This document shows positions 1 to 4,482 of a stretch of 5,347 nt of DNA, in pieces. Both the position numbers and the translations under genes were made by a program. Within the stretch, counting starts at the first letter, position 1; every line of letters begins with the position of its first letter. The DNA is taken from contig QHTS01000365.1 of the NCBI GenBank assembly GCA_003220905.1, positions 1-5,347 on the forward strand, read 5' to 3'. The notes beneath the pieces were generated by a model, which was not told the origin of the DNA, made no database searches, and saw only the letters and a program-made list of their open reading frames with translations. Source of the stretch: Gemmatimonadota bacterium. GTDB taxonomy: Bacteria > Gemmatimonadota > Gemmatimonadetes > Gemmatimonadales > GWC2-71-9.

Positions 1-727
1 CGTACGCGATCACTACCTGCGCGTGCTCGAGGAAATCCGGCAGCGGCAGCTGCCCACGGAAATCTCCGTCAAGCTCACCCACCTCGGTCTCGACCTGAAT
101 CCCAAAGCGTGCCTCCAGGACTTGCTGGCGCTCGCGGCACGGGCCGCCGCTGCCGGGTCCTTTCTCTGGATCGACATGGAGGAGTCGCGCTACGTGGACA
201 CAACGTTGGAGCTGTTCCAGGCCGTTCGCGCCGCCCACACGGGTGTCGGCGTATGCTTGCAGGCCTACCTGCGCCGCACGCCGGCCGACCTGGAGGCACT
301 GCTCCCGCTCGCGCCCGCCATCCGGCTCGTGAAGGGCGCCTACAACGAGCCTCCGGACGTGGCGCTTCCGAAAAAGCGCGATGTGGACGCCGCCTACGCC
401 GTGCTCGCCGGGCGGCTGCTCCAGCGCGCCGCCCAGGGCGAGGCGCGTGCCGTGTTCGGCACCCACGATCTCCATCTCATCGCGCGTTTGCGCGAGCGGG
501 CCCTCGGGCTCGGCGCCGCCCCGGGAGGGGGGGCTTGGGGGGCTTGGGGGGCGTACGAGATACACATGCTGTACGGCATCCGCGCCGCCGAGCAGCGCGC
601 GCTCCAGAACGAGGGCGTGCCGGTGCGGGTCCTGATCAGTTACGGGACGCACTGGTTCCCTTGGTACATGCGGCGGCTGGCCGAGCGACCGGCGAATGTC
701 TGGTTTGTGGTGCGCAATCTGTTCTAG
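1..727 (+). CDS. Proline dehydrogenase (5'-truncated by the window edge)
   Basis: FAD-dependent oxidation of L-proline to 1-pyrroline-5-carboxylate, the first step of proline catabolism, usually membrane-associated and passing electrons to quinone. The frame is already open at base 2, and codons before the GTG at 23 read as typical family sequence (VRDHYLRVLEEI), so the gene starts upstream and about 242 C-terminal residues are seen. Family motifs appear in order: SVKLTHLGL (about 65-91), DMEES, RLVKGAYNE (about 323-349), THD, YEIHMLYGIR, and the C-terminal YGTHWFPWYMRRLAERPAN, whose paired Arg residues bind the substrate carboxylate in the family. It ends soon after this motif, so it is a monofunctional PRODH and not a PutA fusion. 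A P5C dehydrogenase gene could lie upstream, outside the window. A G-rich low-complexity insert (GGGAWGAWG) sits just before YEIHML. The family call is firm. Confidence 0.95.
   Translation, partial: VRDHYLRVLEEIRQRQLPTEISVKLTHLGLDLNPKACLQDLLALAARAAAAGSFLWIDMEESRYVDTTLELFQAVRAAHTGVGVCLQAYLRRTPADLEALLPLAPAIRLVKGAYNEPPDVALPKKRDVDAAYAVLAGRLLQRAAQGEARAVFGTHDLHLIARLRERALGLGAAPGGGAWGAWGAYEIHMLYGIRAAEQRALQNEGVPVRVLISYGTHWFPWYMRRLAERPANVWFVVRNLF
523..551 (+). repeat. G-rich 9-bp tandem repeat with G-quadruplex potential inside the proline dehydrogenase gene
   Basis: Four G-tracts of 3, 7, 6 and 6 bases are separated by loops A, CTT and CTT. The last part is a tandem repeat of the 9-mer GGGGGGCTT, with the final copy losing CTT. 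This meets the usual intramolecular G-quadruplex pattern on the coding strand, so the mRNA could also fold. Because the unit is 9 bp, copy-number change keeps the reading frame; it encodes a Gly-Ala-Trp repeat in a loop ahead of a conserved segment. Folding itself is inferred. Confidence 0.7.
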
Positions 728-738
728 CCCCGGGGGAT

Positions 739-839
739 CCGCGAGTAAACCCGCGGCTCGGCACTGCCCGTAGACGGGCACGCCGCTTCAGCGGGAATGC
801 CGAGTCGCGGCTTCAGCCGCAGACGGGGCGGCTTGAGCC
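739..839. repeat. Array of five short stem-loops (REP-like intergenic repeat)
   Basis: Between the proline dehydrogenase stop and the next gene there are five consecutive inverted repeats. They are CCGCG/CGCGG (739-743/752-756), TGCCCG/CGGGCA (765-770/775-780, loop TAGA), CCGC/GCGG (783-786/791-794, loop TTCA), GCGGC/GCCGC (807-811/816-820, loop TTCA) and GGC/GCC (830-832/837-839, loop TTGA). Four have tetraloops and two have the same TTCA loop. No T-tract follows any of them, so none is a standard intrinsic terminator for the upstream gene. It may be a dispersed repeat family, or act in mRNA 3'-end protection or termination; the sequence alone does not decide. Confidence 0.6.
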
Positions 840-868
840 CGACAGGTGTTCCCGCGACCTTTCCCGAC

Positions 869-2086
869 ATGACCGCCCGAACCTCCCCGTCCCTTCCGTC
901 CGCCCCAGCCGAACTCGACCGCTGGCGCCGCGAGACGCCGGGATGCCGGGAGCGGATCCATCTCAACAACGCGGGCGCCGCGCTCATGCCGCAGACGGTG
1001 CTCCAGGCGCTCACCGGGTTCCTCGAGCGGGAGGCGGCGATCGGCGGCTATGAAGCGGCCGACGAAGCGGAGCCCCGCGTGCGCGAGACGTACGAACTGC
1101 TGGGGCGTCTGGTCGGTGCCGCGGCCAGGAACGTGGCCATTGTCGAGAACGCGACCGTCGCCTTCAGCCAGGCGGTGTCCGCTTTCGACTTCCGTCCGGG
1201 CGACCGCATCGTGACGACGCGGGCCGACTACCCCTCGAACCAGCTGACGTACCTGTCCCTCGCTCGCCGGGCGGGCGTCGAGACGGTGCGCGCGGATGAC
1301 CTCCCCGAGGGCGGGGTCGATCCCGCCAGCCTGCGCCGGCTCGCGGGCCACCCGCGCACGCGCCTCGTCGCGCTGAGCTGGGTCCCGACCAACTCAGGGT
1401 TGGTGCAGGACGCGGGCGCGGTGGGAGAGGTGTGCGCGGAGCTGGACGTGCCGTACCTGATCGACGCGTGTCAGGCAGTGGGACAACTCGCGGTGGACGT
1501 GGCCGCGCTGCGCTGCGATTTCCTGGCGGGCACCGGACGCAAATTCCTACGCGGCCCGCGTGGCATTGGCTTCCTGTATGTGTCCGATCGGATGCTCGAG
1601 CGCGGGGCGTTCCCTTTGTTCCTCGACATGCGGGGCGCGGACTGGACCGATCCCGACGCCTTCCGGCTCGCCGACGGTGCGCGCCGGTTCGAGAACTGGG
1701 AGTTCGCCTACGCGCTCGTGGCGGGCCTGGGGGCGGCGACGCGCTACGCTCTCGCCGTGGGCTCAGGCGGGCGCGAGCGCGCCCGCCGCCTCGCCGCCCT
1801 GCTGCGCCCGCGACTCGCGGAGATCCCGGGGGTGCGGGCGCTCGATCGCGGGCGGGAGCAGTGCGCCATCGTGACGGTGGACGTGGCGGGCCGGGATGCG
1901 GCGGATCTCAAGCTGCGCCTCCGGCAGCGAGGCATCAACGCGAGCTCCGCGGATCGGAAGTCGGGGGTGCTCGACATGGACGACAAGCGGGCCAGCACCG
2001 TGCTCCGCTTCTCTCCTCACTACTACAACACCGAGGACGAGCTGGACGCCGCCGTCGCAGCGCTCGCCGAGCTCGTTCGCTCGTGA
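869..2086 (+). CDS. Class V aminotransferase-fold PLP-dependent enzyme (EgtE / isopenicillin-N-epimerase-like)
   Basis: Cytosolic fold-type I PLP enzyme of 405 residues, a normal length for the class V family. Visible features are the N-terminal IHLNNAGAALMP (about 30-41), the cofactor-binding DACQAVGQ with D199 and Q202, the Schiff-base Lys225 in GTGRKFLRGPRGIGFLYV, and the C-terminal RFSPHYYNTEDELD. The GRKFLRGPRG and HYYNTEDE motifs resemble EgtE-type C-S lyases and isopenicillin-N-epimerase-like proteins. The catalytic Cys loop of cysteine desulfurases (IscS/SufS) is absent: the equivalent region around INASSADRKSG has no Cys. I chose the ATG at 869 over an in-frame ATG at 797 because the extra 24 residues are Arg/Gly-rich and encoded by the hairpin array. 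The ribosome-binding site at 869 is weak. The stop overlaps the next gene. Fold is certain; substrate is unknown, and ergothioneine or another sulfur metabolite is only a possibility. Confidence 0.9.
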   Translation: MTARTSPSLPSAPAELDRWRRETPGCRERIHLNNAGAALMPQTVLQALTGFLEREAAIGGYEAADEAEPRVRETYELLGRLVGAAARNVAIVENATVAFSQAVSAFDFRPGDRIVTTRADYPSNQLTYLSLARRAGVETVRADDLPEGGVDPASLRRLAGHPRTRLVALSWVPTNSGLVQDAGAVGEVCAELDVPYLIDACQAVGQLAVDVAALRCDFLAGTGRKFLRGPRGIGFLYVSDRMLERGAFPLFLDMRGADWTDPDAFRLADGARRFENWEFAYALVAGLGAATRYALAVGSGGRERARRLAALLRPRLAEIPGVRALDRGREQCAIVTVDVAGRDAADLKLRLRQRGINASSADRKSGVLDMDDKRASTVLRFSPHYYNTEDELDAAVAALAELVRS

Positions 2087-2712
2087 GCGTCGCACGACCG
2101 GGCAAGATCATCGGAATCGGTCGTAACTACCGGGATCATGCCGCCGAGCTCGGGAACACGGTGCCCGCCAAGCCGCTCCTGTTCTTCAAGCCGCCTACGG
2201 CCGTAATCGGCGACGGCGCGGCGATCGTGCTGCCGCCGGAATCACGGCAGGTCGACTTCGAGGGCGAGATCGGCGTCGTCATCGGACGCCCGCTCCGGCG
2301 CGCGACGGAAAGCGAGGCCCGCGCCGCCATCGCCGGAATCACCTGCGTGAACGACGTGACCGCGCGGGACTTGCAGCGGACCGAGGAGCAGTGGACCCGG
2401 GCGAAAGGGTTCGACACGTTCTGCCCCGTCGGGCCCCGCGTGGTGCCGGTGGACCCGCGGCGATTCGACGAGCTGGAGGTGTTCTGCCGGGTGAACGGCA
2501 AGCAGCGCCAGCACGGCCGGGCGCCCGATATGGTGTTTTCCATGCTCGCGCTGGTGTCCGTCGTGTCGCACGTGATGACCCTCGAGCCGGGGGATTTGAT
2601 CGCGACGGGAACGCCGGCCGGCGTGGGGCCGCTCGCCCCCGGCGACGTAGTCGAAGTGGAAATCCCCGGGGTGGGCGTGCTGCGGAATCCGGTAGTCGCG
2701 GAGGCGCGATGA
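2083..2712 (+). CDS. Fumarylacetoacetate hydrolase family protein (FAHD1-like acylpyruvase)
   Basis: Mg2+/Mn2+-dependent hydrolase or decarboxylase of the FAH superfamily, predicted to be cytosolic and to act on acylpyruvates, oxaloacetate or related 2-oxo-acids. The 209 residues match the short FAHD1-type single-domain form. A catalytic His-Glu pair fits H19 and E22 in NYRDHAAELG. Metal ligands fit E60 and E62 in DFEGEIGVV and D91 in CVNDVTARD, and a conserved Lys lies in AKGFD (K108). The family motif TGTPAGVG is near the C-terminus. The start is the GTG at 2083, which overlaps the upstream TGA (GTGA) and sits just before the conserved KIIGIGRNY. Its own stop overlaps the next ATG. Both overlaps imply translational coupling. 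Family is firm; exact substrate is not determinable here (5-oxopent-3-ene-1,2,5-tricarboxylate decarboxylase or isomerase-type activities are alternatives). Confidence 0.93.
   Translation: MSVARPGKIIGIGRNYRDHAAELGNTVPAKPLLFFKPPTAVIGDGAAIVLPPESRQVDFEGEIGVVIGRPLRRATESEARAAIAGITCVNDVTARDLQRTEEQWTRAKGFDTFCPVGPRVVPVDPRRFDELEVFCRVNGKQRQHGRAPDMVFSMLALVSVVSHVMTLEPGDLIATGTPAGVGPLAPGDVVEVEIPGVGVLRNPVVAEAR
2700..2704 (+). promoter_or_regulatory. Ribosome-binding site for the DUF2911 gene
   Basis: GGAGG lies inside the end of the FAH-family gene, four bases before the overlapping ATG at 2709. It fixes that start and suggests the third gene can also recruit ribosomes independently of coupling. Confidence 0.7.
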
Positions 2713-3239
2713 AGCCTCGGCGCGCCGCGCTCGCAGCGCTGATTCTCGTCCCGCGGATGGCCCTGGGGGCGCAGGCCCCGAAGAGTCAGCACGCCATGGT
2801 GACCCAGCTCGTCGGTACGGCTCAGGTGACGATCGTGTACAACCGGCCGAGCGCCCGGGGCCGGACGCTATTCGGGAGGGGGGGAGTGGTTCCGTGGAGC
2901 AAGGTGTGGTGTCCCGGCGCCGACACGGCCACCACGATCGCCCTGAGCACGGACATGGTGGTCGGCGGGCAGCCGCTCGCTGCCGGGAAGTACAGCATTT
3001 GGGCGATTCCCGGCCCCGACGAGTGGACGTTGATATTCAGCCGGGCGGCGGACGTATTTCACATCCCCTACCCGGGCGAGGCCCAGGACGCGCTGCGGCT
3101 CAAGGTGAAGCCGCAGGCCGGTGGAGGACCGTTCATGGAATCGCTAGCGTTCTACTTCCCGGCCGCAGACCGAGACCGGGCGCTCCTGAACCTGCACTGG
3201 GGCGAGACGATCGTGCAGGTCCCGCTCGCGGTGAAGTAG
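2709..3239 (+). CDS. Secreted DUF2911 domain protein
   Basis: A 176-residue protein of the uncharacterised DUF2911 family. The N-terminus MKPRRAALAALIL...ALGAQA looks like a Sec signal peptide with cleavage after about residue 22, although an Arg (PRM) interrupts the hydrophobic core; export to the periplasm is therefore inferred. The mature part has the family pattern: VTIVYNRPSARGRTLFG, PWSKVWCPGADTATTI, GGQPLAAGKYSIWAIPG, EWTLIFSR, and a final LNLHWGETIVQVPL. At the usual VWRTGA position it reads VWCPGA, placing a Cys where Arg is common. The ATG overlaps the previous stop (ATGA) and has a good Shine-Dalgarno GGAGG at 2700-2704, four bases before the start. A G7 run at 2878-2884 is read in frame without disrupting the domain. 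The function of the family is not known. Confidence 0.9.
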   Translation: MKPRRAALAALILVPRMALGAQAPKSQHAMVTQLVGTAQVTIVYNRPSARGRTLFGRGGVVPWSKVWCPGADTATTIALSTDMVVGGQPLAAGKYSIWAIPGPDEWTLIFSRAADVFHIPYPGEAQDALRLKVKPQAGGGPFMESLAFYFPAADRDRALLNLHWGETIVQVPLAVK

Positions 3240-3247
3240 CAGCGCCT

Positions 3248-3367
3248 CTAATCCTCGACCTGCTCGCGCTGGTCCAGCCAATTCTTGACGGCAAATCCGA
3301 GGGAGGCGCCGAACCCGGCGCTCGCCACGGTCAAGAGCACTTTTCCGGTCACAAGTAGCACTACCAT
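3248..3367 (-). CDS. Small membrane-anchored protein, 39 residues, function unknown
   Basis: A short frame from ATG (3367) to TAG (3248). It is preceded by a perfect Shine-Dalgarno AAGGAG (3381-3376) with an 8-nt spacer, the strongest ribosome-binding site in the window. The peptide begins MVVLLVTGKVLLTVASAG, continues through a Gly/Ala-rich hydrophobic stretch (FGASLGFAV), and ends with a polar charged tail KNWLDQREQVED. This is the layout of a single-pass small membrane protein with about 25 apolar residues, although K9 interrupts the first segment. Beyond the first ten codons, third positions are mostly G/C, as in neighbouring real genes. Its stop is 8 nt from the convergent DUF2911 stop. 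I do not recognise the family. It could be an orphan small protein or a lineage-specific gene; the evidence is start context, composition and codon use, not homology. Confidence 0.65.
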   Translation of the reverse strand: MVVLLVTGKVLLTVASAGFGASLGFAVKNWLDQREQVED

Positions 3368-3375
3368 GCCTCGAG

Positions 3376-3381
3376 CTCCTT
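3376..3381 (-). promoter_or_regulatory. Strong Shine-Dalgarno of the 39-residue small gene
   Basis: AAGGAG on the minus strand, 8 nt before the ATG at 3367. It begins one base after the U5 tract of the terminator-like hairpin, so folding or termination there could control access to this site. Confidence 0.7.
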
Positions 3382-3382
3382 G

Positions 3383-3431
3383 AAAAACGCCGACGCCCCC
3401 TCGCTTCAGCCTTGTAGCGCGGGGGCGCCGG
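3383..3431 (-). terminator. Intrinsic terminator-like hairpin with U5 tail, possible attenuator
   Basis: On the minus strand, CCGGCGCCCCC (3431-3421) pairs with GGGGGCGTCGG (3400-3390) over 11 bp with a single G-U pair. After one mismatch an inner CGCT/AGCG stem (3419-3416/3405-3402) follows, with a 10-nt loop. Two bases after the stem comes T5 (3387-3383). This is a convincing Rho-independent terminator for transcripts coming from the rmuC side. The + strand has no T-tract after the hairpin, so it is not an obvious terminator for the DUF2911 operon. Because the small gene's ribosome-binding site follows directly, no promoter fits between them, and the hairpin may be an attenuator. Confidence 0.75.
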
Positions 3432-3536
3432 TCTCACCCAGGTCGATCGACTGCTACGCCTTACATCCCACGCATCCAATCACGCTCCGCAATTCGCAGA
3501 CCGTGACAACAGGTGCGATGAACGCGGCTGCGGCGG
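3432..3536. other. Intergenic leader between rmuC and the terminator hairpin
   Basis: About 105 bases downstream of rmuC with no recognised gene family. They hold a possible 28-codon frame beginning at a TTG that overlaps the rmuC stop (3540 down to 3454) and a perfect 10-bp palindrome GTCGATCGAC (3442-3451). I see no convincing -35/-10 promoter. It could be the leader of the small gene if transcription continues from rmuC. Confidence 0.4.
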
Positions 3537-4451
3537 TCAACGCGCTCCCCCTCCCGGTCCGAGGGGCCGCGAATTGCCCTCCTCCGTTGCATCTTCCACG
3601 CCCGCGATCCGCTCGAACCGCTGCTGGACCAGCCTCGCCTGCCGCTCGCTCTCCTCGAAGCGCTTCTGGGCGTTGGCGAGGTGCGCGCCGACCGTCTGGA
3701 ACGCCGCCCAGAATCCCTCGAACTGCTGGCGCAACCCGCCGAGCTGCTCCTGGATCTCGCGGGCCTGCTGCTCCACCCGCATCCCCTTGAGCCCGTGGAG
3801 GATCACCAGGAGGTAGGCGTAGAAGGTGTGGGGCGATACGGGGATCACGCGCCGGCGCAGCGCGTGACCCAGGACACTCTTCGCATCCCCCGGATCCTCC
3901 GCGCGCAGCACCGCCTCGTAGTACACGTTCTCGGCCGGAATGTACATCAGCGCGAAGTCATATGTGCCTTCGTCGGGACGGATGTACTTGTCGGCGATCT
4001 CGTCGATCCGCTCCTTGAGGGAGCGCGCGAACGTGCGCGCCTCGCGCTCGGCTTCGGCGCCGGTCGTGGCGAGCAGCCGCTGGCAAGCGTCGAGCGGAAA
4101 CTTCGCATCCACGGGCACGAGGCGGTCGCCAAGCTTGAGAGCCGCGTCCACGCGCTCTCCCGAGCGGAAGGAGTACTGCATCTGGTAGTGGGACGCGGGG
4201 AGGATCTGCCGCAGCAGCTCTTCGAGCCACACCTCGCCGATCGTGCCGCGGAGCTTCGGGACCCGGAGCAGCTGCTGCACCTCGGTGACCGCGGTGCCCA
4301 TCGTCTCGAGGCGTTTCGTCGCCTCACCGAGCGCCCCGAGCCGCTCGTGCACATCCCGCAGCGCGCGTGTCTGGTCCGCGCTGCCCCGCAGGAGCAAGAG
4401 CGCGAGCAGCACGACGAGCACGACGATCGCGATCGCGACCGCCGGTGACAC
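3537..4451 (-). CDS. rmuC: DNA recombination protein RmuC
   Basis: A 304-residue RmuC-family protein, linked in E. coli to limiting recombination at inverted repeats and assigned to the PD-(D/E)XK nuclease-like fold. An N-terminal membrane anchor (residues 4-21, nearly all Val/Ile/Leu/Ala) is followed by a short helical region (about 25-62). The core has LRGTIGEVWLEELLRQILP (67-85, E73), GERVDAALKL (D102), VPVDAKFPL (D115 and K117, the D-x-K pair), the family segments ALMYIPAENVYYE and VIPVSPHTFYAYL, and a C-terminal coiled coil (about 225-282). It is shorter than typical RmuC proteins of 400-500 residues, mainly through a reduced N-terminal coiled coil. The start is GTG at 4451; the preceding in-frame stop is close and only this start keeps the full anchor. 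It follows the response-regulator gene by 31 nt and is probably co-transcribed with it. Confidence 0.95.
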   Translation of the reverse strand: MSPAVAIAIVVLVVLLALLLLRGSADQTRALRDVHERLGALGEATKRLETMGTAVTEVQQLLRVPKLRGTIGEVWLEELLRQILPASHYQMQYSFRSGERVDAALKLGDRLVPVDAKFPLDACQRLLATTGAEAEREARTFARSLKERIDEIADKYIRPDEGTYDFALMYIPAENVYYEAVLRAEDPGDAKSVLGHALRRRVIPVSPHTFYAYLLVILHGLKGMRVEQQAREIQEQLGGLRQQFEGFWAAFQTVGAHLANAQKRFEESERQARLVQQRFERIAGVEDATEEGNSRPLGPGGGAR

Positions 4452-4482
4452 TTCACCGCAACCGGGTCATGAAGCGGGTAAT

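Noticed and set aside
765..780. TGCCCG-TAGA-CGGGCA hairpin as terminator of the proline dehydrogenase gene
   Set aside because: The stem is only 6 bp and no T-tract follows; it is better described as a member of the hairpin array.
797..868. Upstream ATG that would extend the PLP enzyme by 24 residues
   Set aside because: The extension is encoded by the hairpin array, is Arg/Gly-rich and precedes the region where family similarity begins; 869 gives a normal family length. It cannot be fully excluded, because the Shine-Dalgarno at 869 is weak.
109..1053. 314-codon + strand frame over the proline dehydrogenase and the intergenic hairpins
   Set aside because: It is an out-of-frame reading of PRODH with Arg/Gly-rich composition and no family motif.
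3384..3460. Possible tRNA or riboswitch in the intergenic GC-rich hairpin region
   Set aside because: No cloverleaf, T-loop consensus or recognised aptamer core; a simple terminator stem explains the pairing.
3144..3479. 111-codon minus-strand frame across the small gene and the DUF2911 3' end
   Set aside because: It runs through the terminator hairpin and antisense to DUF2911, with low-complexity Arg-rich sequence; the 39-codon frame has a far better start signal.
3681..4448. 255-codon open frame on the + strand opposite rmuC
   Set aside because: It is the antisense shadow of rmuC; its peptide is rich in Arg, His and Glu with no recognisable domain, while the minus strand encodes a clear RmuC.
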